Notes under the pieces: model-generated
What the model saw: only the letters and a program-made list of their open reading frames with translations
Told to the model about the DNA's origin: nothing
Databases searched by the model: none
Made by a program: the position numbers and the translations under genes
Part shown: positions 8,525-17,390 of the stretch, piece by piece
How positions within the stretch are numbered: the stretch's first letter is position 1
Layout of the letters: each line of letters begins with the position of its first letter
From: Candidatus Peregrinibacteria bacterium Gr01-1014_25
GTDB taxonomy: Bacteria > Patescibacteriota > Gracilibacteria > Peribacterales > Peribacteraceae
Assembly: GCA_007376205.1 (NCBI GenBank)
Contig: VMFU01000001.1
Location: 282,661-346,660 of the forward strand
Direction: 5' to 3'
DNA: 64,000 bases

Positions 8525-9316
8525 TTACGAGCAGTCGAGGCAGAGCGAGTGTAGCACTATCGGAATCCTGTCGATCACCCTCCGCGTCCCGTACGCGTAG
8601 CCGTACTCCTTCGCCAATTCGTCACCCGCCCGTTTGATCGTCTGCGAGGCGAGATGCGCGGCGTCCACGGGATCCATGCGCTGCGCGATGAGGCCGGCGA
8701 TCACGCCCGCGAGCGCGTCGCCCGTCCCGCCGACGGTGAGGCCCGGATTGCCGCCGGTGACGTCGATGACCGATCCGTCCGGTGTGGCGATGTGGTCGAT
8801 GACCCCCTTGGCGAGGATCGTCACGCCGCAACGCTCCGCGGCCGCAGCGAAATCGACGGGGGAGAGTCCCATGCGTTCCCATTCTCCCGCATGCGGCGTC
8901 AGGACGGCGTGCTTATGGGCAATGCAATCGAAGGTCCACGGCTGGAGCGCAGAAGCGTCCAGGACCAGCGGGCACGGTGCGGCGGCGACGAGATCCTTGA
9001 GCGCGCGCAGGGAGGCGTCCGTCCGCGCAATGCCTGGGCCGATAACCGCGCAGTCGATCGTCGCCAGCAACTCAAGGAGCGGAGCGACGTCCTTCTTCGC
9101 AAGATCGTCCCCGATGAACGGGTGGGCTTGCACGTTCAGCGAGCACTGCTTGGCGACGTCCGCGTGGCATGCCGGCACGGCGACGTAGAGCAGATCGACC
9201 CCGCTCGCCTCCGCCGCGAGCGCGCTCATCAGCGGCGCTCCATGCTGGAAACGCGATCCTCCGATGACGGCAACCTTCCCGTTTTCGCCTTTGTGCGAAT
9301 CGTTGCGTCGTTGCAC
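8525..9316 (-). CDS. nnrD: ADP/ATP-dependent NAD(P)H-hydrate dehydratase
   Basis: About 263 aa and equivalent to the C-terminal (YjeF-C, ribokinase-fold) domain only; the epimerase domain is missing. Visible motifs are NGKVAVIGGS, GPGIARTD, LDASAL, LTPHAGEWERM and the nucleotide-site GGTGDALAGVIAGL. It would dehydrate damaged NAD(P)H hydrates. The GTG at 9316 is chosen because TATCAT ends 7 nt upstream; a TTG at 9355 and a GTG at 9322 are alternatives. The gene follows the GT4 gene on the same strand, and the -10 lies just past the GT4 stop. Confidence 0.87.
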   Translation of the reverse strand: MQRRNDSHKGENGKVAVIGGSRFQHGAPLMSALAAEASGVDLLYVAVPACHADVAKQCSLNVQAHPFIGDDLAKKDVAPLLELLATIDCAVIGPGIARTDASLRALKDLVAAAPCPLVLDASALQPWTFDCIAHKHAVLTPHAGEWERMGLSPVDFAAAAERCGVTILAKGVIDHIATPDGSVIDVTGGNPGLTVGGTGDALAGVIAGLIAQRMDPVDAAHLASQTIKRAGDELAKEYGYAYGTRRVIDRIPIVLHSLCLDCS

Positions 9317-9338
9317 GGGCACGATGATACCACGACGG

Positions 9339-10457
9339 CTATGCCCCGCACTCAACGATCCGCCGCAGGCTGCTGCGGAAGCCCTCCTCCGAGAAGTCCC
9401 GGGCGCGGCGGCGGATCTCCGCGCGATCCCAGGAGACTTCCGTGAAACGACGGAGTGCGGATGTCAGATCATCGGATGTCTGCTCGCAGAAGAGGATGCC
9501 GGTCACGCCGTCTTCCACGGCGTCCAAAACGCCGCCCTGTCCCAAGGCGATGCATGGGGTGCCGCAGGCGAGAGCTTCGCGGGGGACGATGCCGGCGTCC
9601 TCGACCTGCGGAAAGAGCACGGCACGTGCCCCCGCGTACACCGCGGGGAGCTCTTCCTCGCGGACCTTCCCCAGGAACGTCACCGTCGGTCCCGCGAGCG
9701 CCCGCAGGCGCCGCGCGTCCTGGCCATCGCCGACGATGGCCAACGGCAGGCCCAGCGCGTTCGCCGTCGCAATGAGCAGATCGAACCTCTTGTACGGCAC
9801 CAGCCGCCCCACGGCGAGGAAGTATGCGCCCGGGAGCAAGCCCTTGCGTTCCAGAGCGTGCGTCGCCGAACCGCCGAGTGTCGTCGCATAGAAACGCTCG
9901 TGCACCGGTGGCGGCAGGATCACGCTCTCGCGACCGTACGTCTGACGGATGCGCTCGGCGGTCGTCGTGGAATTGGCGATGAAGGTATCGACGCGCTTCG
10001 CCGTCGACAGGTCCCAGCGCCGCAGTCGTTTGAGCTGCGAACGAATCCACGGTTGCATGATGCGTGGAACGCGGAAGTCACGCAGATAATCCTCTTCCAT
10101 CTCCCACGCGTAGCGCATCGGCGTGTGGCAGTAGCAGACGTGCCGCGCCGTTGGCGGCGGAAGGATGCCTTTGGCGACTGCGTGCGACGACGTGAGGATG
10201 ACGTCGTATCCCTTCAGGTCGATCTCCTCCAACGCACGCGGCATGAGCGGCAGGAGCAACTGATGGTTGCGCAGCAGCCGGTACCAGCGCTGCAATCGCG
10301 TCGTGTGCAGCGCCCCCTGCGCGAGCGAGCCGATGGCGTCGGGCCGCGCGACGGTGGTGAAGATGGGGGCATCCGGATACACGCCGCGCATCGCGTCCAG
10401 GACGCGCTCGGCGCCGCCGAATGTTGTGAGCCAATCCGCAACGATCGCGAGACGCAT
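9339..10457 (-). CDS. GT4 family glycosyltransferase (GT-B fold)
   Basis: A 372-aa GT-B enzyme. The N-terminal domain starts MRLAIVADWLTTFGGAERV, where the GGAE loop is typical of the acceptor side. CHTPMRY appears near residue 100. The C-terminal donor domain has AVGRLVPYKRFDLLI, VGDGQD, GKVREEELPAVYAGA and FPQVEDAGIVPREALACGTP, which is the E-x7-E motif of GT4. It would add a sugar to a lipid-linked glycan on the cytoplasmic face. GGGAGG lies 8 nt before the ATG, so this gene has a Shine-Dalgarno site. The divergent neighbour is ftsQ. Confidence 0.9.
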   Translation of the reverse strand: MRLAIVADWLTTFGGAERVLDAMRGVYPDAPIFTTVARPDAIGSLAQGALHTTRLQRWYRLLRNHQLLLPLMPRALEEIDLKGYDVILTSSHAVAKGILPPPTARHVCYCHTPMRYAWEMEEDYLRDFRVPRIMQPWIRSQLKRLRRWDLSTAKRVDTFIANSTTTAERIRQTYGRESVILPPPVHERFYATTLGGSATHALERKGLLPGAYFLAVGRLVPYKRFDLLIATANALGLPLAIVGDGQDARRLRALAGPTVTFLGKVREEELPAVYAGARAVLFPQVEDAGIVPREALACGTPCIALGQGGVLDAVEDGVTGILFCEQTSDDLTSALRRFTEVSWDRAEIRRRARDFSEEGFRSSLRRIVECGA

Positions 10458-10484
10458 GGAGGTGTCCTCCCGTATCATACCTTG

Positions 10485-11411
10485 GTGCTCCGCACCCCAC
10501 GCCCCCTGCCGCGTCGGTTCAACCGGACGATCTCCCCGGCGACGGCATCCCTCGTGCGCCGGCGTCATCGCGATCCGCATGCACTGCGCTCCCTGCATGA
10601 CCGCGTGCAGCGCCTTGTGCTGCGCCTGCGCCGCCGGTGCGTCCTGCCGCAGGGCGCTCTGCGCGCGGCAGGCCTCGGAATCGTCGCGATCATCGGCGTC
10701 GCCGCCGTCACGGCCGCGCTCTTCTCGCCGATGTTCACCGTCCAGGAAATCCGCGTGCAGCGATCCGATCCGCGGATCGATTTCGAGCAGGTGCAGAACG
10801 CCATCGGCAGCATCTACGGTCGCCATCTCCTCCTCCTGACGTCGTCCGATGTCGAAGCTCCCCTGCGGGAAGTCATTCCCGACCTGCGCACGGTCACCGT
10901 TCGCAAACGCTATCCGCAAACACTCTGGCTCCGTCTGACGCTCGATCCGATCATCGCGCGCATGGAGATTCTGGAGCCCGACGGGAGCAAACCGATTGTC
11001 CCCGATGAACCCGGTCCCGTGGCCGACTTGCTCTCGTCGCGCGGCATGTACCTCGTCTACACGCCGGCGCAGATGGGGAGCGGAGCGGCGTTGCCGACCG
11101 TGGAAGTGACGGACTGGGGCGCACGGCCAAGCCCGTGGTCGATCATCGTGGATGAGCATTTTCTCGCGGCAATGCAGCAGGCCGAGACCCTGCTTGCCCA
11201 GCGATTCGGACAGATCGTCCGCCGGCGGACGATCTTCCTCCGCGCGCGGGAATTTCACCTGACCGTAGACAAGATCAGTCTCTGGTTCGACATCCGCAGT
11301 CCCGTCGACGAACAGCTCGCGCGCTACCGAAATTTCCTCGATGCTCTCGGGCCGTCCGCCGCCGCGCGGTACATCGATCTGCGCATTCGGGGGAAGGTGG
11401 TGTACCGATGA
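10485..11411 (+). CDS. ftsQ: FtsQ/DivIB-like cell division protein
   Basis: About 308 aa: an Arg-rich cytoplasmic N-terminus, one membrane helix (GLGIVAIIGVAAVTAALF, about 62-79), then a POTRA-like domain beginning FTVQEIRVQ and a following beta domain. It has the single-pass layout of FtsQ, which bridges FtsA/FtsZ to FtsL/FtsB in the divisome. I start at GTG 10485 because TATCAT (10473-10478) ends 6 nt upstream. It is followed by dacA after 65 nt. Sequence identity to FtsQ is low by eye, so the call rests on topology, POTRA motif and context. Confidence 0.72.
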   Translation: MLRTPRPLPRRFNRTISPATASLVRRRHRDPHALRSLHDRVQRLVLRLRRRCVLPQGALRAAGLGIVAIIGVAAVTAALFSPMFTVQEIRVQRSDPRIDFEQVQNAIGSIYGRHLLLLTSSDVEAPLREVIPDLRTVTVRKRYPQTLWLRLTLDPIIARMEILEPDGSKPIVPDEPGPVADLLSSRGMYLVYTPAQMGSGAALPTVEVTDWGARPSPWSIIVDEHFLAAMQQAETLLAQRFGQIVRRRTIFLRAREFHLTVDKISLWFDIRSPVDEQLARYRNFLDALGPSAAARYIDLRIRGKVVYR

Positions 11412-11476
11412 TGGGACCGATACACCCGGGAATGGGACGCTAGGATCGGCGCCCCGTTTCTGGTACGCTTTCGCCA

Positions 11477-12364
11477 ATGTACGGTCCGGTTCTCTCGGCC
11501 TTATTCCTGGGCATGGTGCCGCTATGGGGGATCGGTGCGCCCGCCCATCCATCCGCGCCGCTCCTGACGGTGGCGCCGCCCGCCCGCGCCGACGGCACGC
11601 AGATGCTTGCGGCACTCATCGAACCGGCTCCACCCCGAGCGCAAATCCTCTCTGCATCGGCGGTGCTCGTTATCGATATACAGAGCGGGCAGAAGCTCTT
11701 CGGCAGGGATGTCGACGTACCGCGCCCGATGGCGAGCCTGACGAAGCAGATGACCGCGTTGCTCATCGTCGAGAAGTTCGGGCACGCGCTCGATACGGAG
11801 ATGACGGTCGCCGCCGAAGCGGCCGGCGCCGAGGGAAACGCCGTCGGTCTTGCCATGGGCGACCGCTTCACGCGCGGCGATCTCCTGACGGCCGTACTCG
11901 TCGCGTCGGCCAATGACGCCGCAACGGCGCTGGCCATTGAACACAGCGGCAGTGTGTCGGCGTTCGTCGAGCAGATGAATGTTCGCGCGGCGGAGCTGGG
12001 CCTACGTGACACCGTCTTCGTGAATCCCACGGGGCTGGACGCGCCCGGGCAGCACTCCACGCCGCAGGATCTGGCGTGGCTCGCGATGTTCGCGCTGCGC
12101 TATCCGCAGGTCGTCGATCGCATGGGGTCGCGCAGCGCGGAAATCCACTCCCTTGCCGGCAAATCCATCACCTTGAGCCATACGCACGCCCTCCTTCACA
12201 CTGCGCCGGACGTGCTCGCGGGCAAGACCGGCACGACGGACCGCGCTGGACAGTGCCTCCTGTCGCTCGTCAGCGAAGGCGGCCGCAAGTATCTGGTTGT
12301 GCTCCTCCAGTCCAACGATCGGTACCGTGACATGCGGGCGATTCTCGACGCTCTCCGCGCCTGA
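11477..12364 (+). CDS. dacA: D-alanyl-D-alanine carboxypeptidase (S11, PBP5/6 type)
   Basis: A 295-aa serine peptidase with all three penicillin-binding motifs: SLTK (SxxK, in MASLTKQM about residue 79), SAND (SxN, about 138) and KTGT (about 253). A signal peptide covers roughly residues 1-35. It trims the terminal D-Ala from peptidoglycan stem peptides. It is shorter than E. coli PBP5 and lacks a clear C-terminal amphipathic anchor. TACGCT ends 7 nt before the ATG. The LysM-M23 gene starts 17 nt after the stop, so the two wall enzymes are probably one transcript. Confidence 0.92.
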   Translation: MYGPVLSALFLGMVPLWGIGAPAHPSAPLLTVAPPARADGTQMLAALIEPAPPRAQILSASAVLVIDIQSGQKLFGRDVDVPRPMASLTKQMTALLIVEKFGHALDTEMTVAAEAAGAEGNAVGLAMGDRFTRGDLLTAVLVASANDAATALAIEHSGSVSAFVEQMNVRAAELGLRDTVFVNPTGLDAPGQHSTPQDLAWLAMFALRYPQVVDRMGSRSAEIHSLAGKSITLSHTHALLHTAPDVLAGKTGTTDRAGQCLLSLVSEGGRKYLVVLLQSNDRYRDMRAILDALRA

Positions 12365-12381
12365 CGGTTTTCACCGCTTCT

Positions 12382-13380
12382 GTGCGTACCCCTCTCCTTC
12401 GTCAGTTGGCCTTCCGCGTGCGGCTGCTCTGCGCTGCCGTCATCCTCGTCGGCGGCTTTTTCCCGCCGTACGTGCCTGGTGACGCGATGGTGCCGCCCGA
12501 GGAAATCGCCTTCTCCGTGCCGCAGGTGCTCATGGTCGAAGACGGATTCCTCATGAAGTCCTCGTCGCTCACGCAGCAGGGCGCGCGCCGCGCCTATGCC
12601 GAGGGCATCATCCACGTCGTGCAGGACGGCGAGAGCCTGCAGCGCATCGCGCGCAAGTACACGTTGCAGCCGGACACGATCGTGTGGGCGAACCGGCTCG
12701 ACCCGGGGCGCGGCCTGCAGCCCGGCCAGGAACTCGTCATTCTCCCGGTCGACGGCGTGCTCCATTCCGTCGCGCGCGGCCAGACGCTCTCGCGCATCGC
12801 CGATCTCTACGGCATTCCCGCGGAGGAGATCCGCCGCCAAAACAAGCTGACGGGAGACTTCATCGTCGTCGGTCAGGAGCTGATCGTTCCCGGCGGCAAG
12901 CCCATCGTGCAGAGGCCCGTGCAGGTCGCCGTGCAGCCCCCGGCGAAGCCCGGCGCCAAGCCCACGCAGCCGCCCAAGGTGCCGCCGGCAGCCGCGGCGA
13001 TCCTCACGCCCGGCGTCTTCCAAATGCCGTGCAACTGCTTCGCGACGCAGTACTACCACCCGGGACACTACGCCGTCGATCTCCAGACCAAAGGCGGCGG
13101 TCCGGTCTTCGCCGCAGAGGACGGCGAGGTCATTCGCGCCGACTACGGATGGAGCGGCGGCTACGGCAATGTGGTCGAGATCGACCACGGCAACCAGCTG
13201 GTGACGCTCTACGCCCACAACCGCGAGCTCTACGTGAAACCCGGTGACCATGTAAAGCGCGGCCAGACGATCGCGTGGATGGGGAACACGGGACGCGTCT
13301 ACGGCGCAACGGGCATCCACGTGCACTTTGAAGTGCGGGTGAAGGGAGTGAAGAAGAATCCGATGTTGTATTTGCAGTAG
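12382..13380 (+). CDS. LysM x2 - M23 peptidase
   Basis: A 332-aa secreted wall hydrolase. A signal or anchor segment (RLLCAAVILVGGFFPPYV) is followed by two LysM repeats (about 73-120 and 127-175) that bind glycan. A Pro/Ala/Lys linker (about 180-205) precedes a LytM domain with HYAVD (zinc His/Asp, about 229) and HVHFE (about 313). It has NlpD-like architecture and probably cuts cross-links during division. The start is GTG at 12382, 17 nt after dacA, with no promoter of its own. A hairpin follows at 13428-13450. Confidence 0.9.
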   Translation: MRTPLLRQLAFRVRLLCAAVILVGGFFPPYVPGDAMVPPEEIAFSVPQVLMVEDGFLMKSSSLTQQGARRAYAEGIIHVVQDGESLQRIARKYTLQPDTIVWANRLDPGRGLQPGQELVILPVDGVLHSVARGQTLSRIADLYGIPAEEIRRQNKLTGDFIVVGQELIVPGGKPIVQRPVQVAVQPPAKPGAKPTQPPKVPPAAAAILTPGVFQMPCNCFATQYYHPGHYAVDLQTKGGGPVFAAEDGEVIRADYGWSGGYGNVVEIDHGNQLVTLYAHNRELYVKPGDHVKRGQTIAWMGNTGRVYGATGIHVHFEVRVKGVKKNPMLYLQ

Positions 13381-13804
13381 AGGATCTCCGCATCCTTTCT
13401 TTGCAGAGGCAGTCGCCTCCTGTCCTTTCTTTCCGGCGAAAGAAAGGACAACAAAGAACGCCGTCGCGACCAATCACCCCTCCTCCCGCCCTGTGTGCTC
13501 GCCGACTCTCCTGCGCGGTAGCTCGGAGCGATCGGCTCGCAGGATGGGAAACAGGGCTTCCCCTTACACCCCCCGTGGTCGCGACCCTCCGGGCCTTTGT
13601 GAGTGTTCTTGTTTTGTTTGGGAGAACTGCGCGACGGCGGGGAAAGCTACGTGGAGAGGTCCGCTGCCACGGGGGGTGAAGGGGTAGCGCCGCCTAAAGC
13701 ATGTCTTTCGAGGAGCCGGACGGGAAGCCTTGGACCGTCCGGCGACGAGACACGGCGCGGTATGGAGGAGGAATTGGCGGCGGTGCACTTTCTTTGCCAC
13801 CTCC
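13381..13804. other. 424-nt non-coding stretch with two inverted repeats
   Basis: No good ORF. A terminator-like hairpin with arms GTCCTTTCTTT and AAAGAAAGGAC lies at about 13428-13450. A second long-range inverted repeat pairs the segment near 13562-13580 (CTTxCACCCCCCGTGG) with 13669-13686 (CCACGGGGGGTGAAGGGG), one bulge, about 90 nt between arms. This could be a structured RNA or a decayed element. Confidence 0.45.
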
Positions 13805-13933
13805 ATGCCTCGCTCCTCTTCGCATTTGGATCCTGCCGTTTCCCACGAAATCAAGGTCGCCATCCTGTGTTGGGTGGTTGTCGCCGGCATGTGTGTGGCC
13901 ATCGCGAACGCCCTCGCGGCGACGGTGATGTAA
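13805..13933 (+). CDS. possible 42-aa single-pass membrane peptide
   Basis: The frame reads MPRSSSHLDPAVSHEIKVA and then a continuous hydrophobic helix (ILCWVVVAGMCVAIANALAA) to a TAA stop. The pattern, a short soluble N-terminus plus one helix, is coherent. There is no Shine-Dalgarno site and no spaced -10 in front, and the gene is convergent with the membrane GT-C candidate 8 nt away. Treat as possible. Confidence 0.3.
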   Translation: MPRSSSHLDPAVSHEIKVAILCWVVVAGMCVAIANALAATVM

Positions 13934-13941
13934 GGAATGCA

Positions 13942-15231
13942 TTACAGATGTCGTGATTGGATGATGCGGAACGTCGGTGATTGATCGACGGACAGATCCG
14001 GCCGTGCGACGCGGGTGGGATCGATGCCGCGGTAGACATCTCTCTGGATTTGAACGGCGTGGTAGGTGTCGGCCAGGACGAGACCTGCAAACCCCGCCCA
14101 GCCGATGAGCACCGCGACGATGACGGCGCGCACGGGCAACCGGGCGAGGCTTCCGCGCGCGTGCCACAGGGCGCTGATGGCCTGCGAGACGATCACCACC
14201 CACACGACGGCAGACAGGGGGATGTGGCGCACATTCGCGTAGCGGTAGCTAACGAAAGCGTTGACGATGAGGATGACGACGAAGAGCGAAGAGACCGACA
14301 CGCGTCTGCGTGCGATCGCAACGAAGAGCAGCAGAGACGAGGCCGTCTGCAGGACGGTCAGCGCGATGAGCCGCGGCGGCATCCAGCGGATGACTCCCTC
14401 GACCGGTTGCCAGAAGAACACGGTCACGATCTGTGCGAGAACGTTGTACACATAGTATGGCGCGGGGAAATCGCCGAACATCGCGCGCGTCTCTGCGGGC
14501 GTTAGGAAAAGCAGACCCGAGTCGTACGCCCAGGCAGTTGTGTCGTGCGGCAAAGCCGAACCCAGCGCGATGTACCGCAGGGCGAAGTATCCTGCGAGCA
14601 GCGCGATCATGGCTGCGATAGAGACGAGTTGCCTGCGCTGCAGGTAACGCCAGCAGAACATCGTCACGACAACGACGCCGAGTTCCTTGCAGAGCAGGGC
14701 GACGGCCGCGACGGCAATGGCAGTGAGCAGACGGGCGCGTCCCTCCCCATGCAGGACGTGGAGCGCCGCTGCAAACGCGACCAGGCTGGTGAGCGTCGTG
14801 ATGTCGCCCAGCCATGTGAATGCCGCGCGGAGGAACGGCGACGTCACCAGCAGGAGGAGACATGCACCCATGCCTAGAGACGAGACCCCGCTCCTGCGCA
14901 GGTACGCGAGGAGCATCGCGGCGAAGATGGCGCCCAGGCCCAGCTGCATCAGACGGTAGGGCGCCAGGAGCAGACCGTCCGTCAGCAAGGCTTTGACGAG
15001 CAACGTCGGCAGCGGACGGTAGAAGAACACGTGCCCGTCCGACAAGTAGCTCGACGTGAAGATTTGCAGGACGGATTGCCGGCTCGCGCGATGGAGCAGG
15101 AGGATGTCGTCGGACGGATCGAACTCCGCGAAGAAATGCGCGGCGAAGAGGCCCAAAAACAGCGTCGTGCCGACGATCAATACGCCTCTTGCCATCCATT
15201 GTTGCCCGCCTGCGGCGGCGTCCTTGGCCAT
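13942..15231 (-). CDS. polytopic membrane protein, possible GT-C glycosyltransferase
   Basis: A 429-aa protein with about 10 hydrophobic helices and a first extracytoplasmic loop carrying acidic residues (FAEFDPSDDILLLH) followed by FFYRPLPTLL. That YRP-containing layout is common in uncharacterised GT-C type proteins of bacteria. It has no soluble domain of note. It would act at the membrane on a polyprenyl-linked sugar, but this is inference. The ATG at 15231 has TAGAGT 9 nt upstream. It diverges from the epimerase/UGM/GT2 gene set. Confidence 0.6.
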   Translation of the reverse strand: MAKDAAAGGQQWMARGVLIVGTTLFLGLFAAHFFAEFDPSDDILLLHRASRQSVLQIFTSSYLSDGHVFFYRPLPTLLVKALLTDGLLLAPYRLMQLGLGAIFAAMLLAYLRRSGVSSLGMGACLLLLVTSPFLRAAFTWLGDITTLTSLVAFAAALHVLHGEGRARLLTAIAVAAVALLCKELGVVVVTMFCWRYLQRRQLVSIAAMIALLAGYFALRYIALGSALPHDTTAWAYDSGLLFLTPAETRAMFGDFPAPYYVYNVLAQIVTVFFWQPVEGVIRWMPPRLIALTVLQTASSLLLFVAIARRRVSVSSLFVVILIVNAFVSYRYANVRHIPLSAVVWVVIVSQAISALWHARGSLARLPVRAVIVAVLIGWAGFAGLVLADTYHAVQIQRDVYRGIDPTRVARPDLSVDQSPTFRIIQSRHL

Positions 15232-15309
15232 GATTCCCGCACTCTACCAGCGTCACGCCGGCCGTTGAAGGCTGGGCAAGGGCTGTGTAAGGCGGTATCG
15301 TCGGGGCCC

Positions 15310-16236
15310 ATGCGTCTCGTCGTCACCGGATCGTCGGGCACCATCGGCACGCGACTCTGCGAAACGCTCCTGGCGCAGAAGCACGATGTGGTTGGCGTGG
15401 ACCGCCGTCCGAATGCGTGGAATGCGGAGATCCAAAAACTCACCGTGGTGCGCGACCTGCGCGATCCGCATGCGCTCGACGATGTCCCGCCGGACGGCGT
15501 CGATGCCATCGTGCATCTCGCGGCCGAGGCGCGCGTCCATGACCTCGTCATCGATCCATCGCGCGCGCTCGACAACATGCAAACGGTGTTCAATGCCCTG
15601 GAGTGGTCGCGCAAGCACAGCATCCCGTTCCTGTTCGCCTCGTCGCGGGAATGCTACGGAAACATCGATGCGGATCGTTACACCGAAGACAGGGTGCGCA
15701 TCGAGAACTGCGAGAGTCCGTACGCCGCGAGCAAGCTGACCGGCGAGGCCCTCGTGCACGCCTACCGGCGCTGCTACGACCTGCCGAGCGTCATCCTGCG
15801 TTTCTCCAACGTCTATGGGGCCTACGACACGTCGAACCGCGTCATTCCCCTCTTCTTCCGGCAGGCGTCACGCAGTGAGCCGCTGGTCATTTTCGGCGAG
15901 GAGAAGTGCCTGGACTTCACGTACATCGACGACGCCGTGCGTGGGATTCTGCTCGCCGTCGGAAAGATCCGCGACGTGTCGGGCGGCACGTTCAACATCG
16001 CCTGCGGACAGGGGACGACGCTGCAGAAGCTGGCGCAGGTCATGTGCGAGCTCCTTCACAGCGGCAGTTCCATGTCGGTGAAACCGTCGAGGGTGGGCGA
16101 GGTTTTCCACTACGTCGCGGACATTACCGCCGCGCGCGAGCGTCTGGGGTACGAGCCGACGGTACCGTTCGACGAGGGCATCGTTCGGACCGTGGAGTGG
16201 TACAAGGCGCACGCCTCGGTGACTACGGCAGCGTGA
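15310..16236 (+). CDS. NAD-dependent epimerase/dehydratase (extended SDR, UDP-glucose 4-epimerase type)
   Basis: A 308-aa extended SDR. The nucleotide-binding TGSSGTIGTRL opens the protein. LAAEARVHD, the Ser region FASSRECYGN, and the catalytic Tyr-Lys in SPYAASK (about 139-145) follow, then RFSNVYG and the FTYIDDAVRG segment. It probably interconverts UDP-glucose/UDP-galactose type sugars. Making UDP-galactose would feed the UDP-galactopyranose mutase that starts 2 nt after its stop codon. The start is MRLVVTGSSG, with TATCGT 8 nt before it; the longer frame is antisense to the divergent gene. Confidence 0.88.
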   Translation: MRLVVTGSSGTIGTRLCETLLAQKHDVVGVDRRPNAWNAEIQKLTVVRDLRDPHALDDVPPDGVDAIVHLAAEARVHDLVIDPSRALDNMQTVFNALEWSRKHSIPFLFASSRECYGNIDADRYTEDRVRIENCESPYAASKLTGEALVHAYRRCYDLPSVILRFSNVYGAYDTSNRVIPLFFRQASRSEPLVIFGEEKCLDFTYIDDAVRGILLAVGKIRDVSGGTFNIACGQGTTLQKLAQVMCELLHSGSSMSVKPSRVGEVFHYVADITAARERLGYEPTVPFDEGIVRTVEWYKAHASVTTAA

Positions 16237-16238
16237 AC

Positions 16239-17390
16239 ATGGACGACGTCGATCTGCTCATCGCCGGCGCGGGCCCCGTCGGTTGCGTCATCGCAGAGCG
16301 TGCGGCGACGGTGTGCGGATGGTCTTCACTTATCGTGGAGAAGCGCGACCATGTGGCGGGAAACTGTCACGACGAGATGCACGAGAGCGGCGTGATGATT
16401 CATCGCTACGGCCCGCACTATTTCCGCACGAATGAAAAGCCGCTCCTCGATTACCTCTCCGCGTTCACGGGATGGATCGAAGGCAACTATCGCGTGAAGG
16501 CCAGTGTGAATGGCGCGCTCTATCCGTTCCCGATCAACCTGGACACGCTGGAGCAGTTCTTCGGCAAGAAACTCGATGCGGAGAGTGCACAAACGCTGCT
16601 GACATCGCTCGCCAGCGACATCCCGCAGCCGGCCAACTCGGAGGAATTCGTCCTCTCCCGCGTCGGGCGCCAGCTCTACGAGGCGTTCTATCTGGGCTAC
16701 ACGCTCAAGCAGTGGGGCAGACACCCGCGCGATCTGGAGCCATCCGTCTGCGGCCGCATCCCCGTGCGCTTCACGCGGGACGACCGCTACGTCGATGCCG
16801 CCTACCAGGTGATGCCGGACAAGGGGTACACCGCGATGTTCTCGGCGATGATCATCAGCCCCCGCATCCGCACCATGCTGAAGACGTCGTTCGAGGACGT
16901 GCGCGGCAAGGTGCACCCCCGGATCGCGACGGTGTACTGCGGGCCGCTCGACGCGTATTTCGACGGCGCTCTGGGCAACCTGCCGTGGCGGTCGCTGGCG
17001 TTCGATTTCCGTACGCTGGAGCAGGAATTCGCGCAGCCCTGCGTGCAGATCAACTATCCAAACGAGCACGACTACACGCGCACGGTGGAGATCAAACACG
17101 TGACGCGCCAGACGTGTCCGCGAACGGTGGTGTCCTACGAGTACCCGCGGGCGGAAGGGGACCCGTACTACCCCGTTCCCGCGCCCGCGCACCGCGCGCT
17201 CTACGAGCGGTACCGCGCCATGGCCGACGAGGAAACGCGGACGAAGCGCGTCTACTTCGCCGGGCGGCTGGCGACTTATCGGTACATCAACACCGACCAG
17301 GCGATCGAGGAGGCCCTTCACACCTTCGAGCGCATCAGGGAAGATGCCGCGCATGGAGACGCTGTGGGTCGTCATGCCCGCGTTCAATGA
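16239..17390 (+). CDS. glf: UDP-galactopyranose mutase
   Basis: A 383-aa flavoenzyme. The FAD-binding IAGAGPVGCV motif is at the N-terminus, followed by EKRDHVAGNCHDE, and HRYGPHYFRT, a UGM signature. EAFYLGYTLKQWGRHPRDL is the substrate-binding region with conserved Trp and Arg, and GRLATYRYINTDQAI near the end completes the FAD site. It converts UDP-galactopyranose to UDP-galactofuranose for surface glycans. It starts 2 nt after the epimerase and its last 47 nt overlap the GT2 gene, so the three genes form one operon. Confidence 0.93.
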   Translation: MDDVDLLIAGAGPVGCVIAERAATVCGWSSLIVEKRDHVAGNCHDEMHESGVMIHRYGPHYFRTNEKPLLDYLSAFTGWIEGNYRVKASVNGALYPFPINLDTLEQFFGKKLDAESAQTLLTSLASDIPQPANSEEFVLSRVGRQLYEAFYLGYTLKQWGRHPRDLEPSVCGRIPVRFTRDDRYVDAAYQVMPDKGYTAMFSAMIISPRIRTMLKTSFEDVRGKVHPRIATVYCGPLDAYFDGALGNLPWRSLAFDFRTLEQEFAQPCVQINYPNEHDYTRTVEIKHVTRQTCPRTVVSYEYPRAEGDPYYPVPAPAHRALYERYRAMADEETRTKRVYFAGRLATYRYINTDQAIEEALHTFERIREDAAHGDAVGRHARVQ

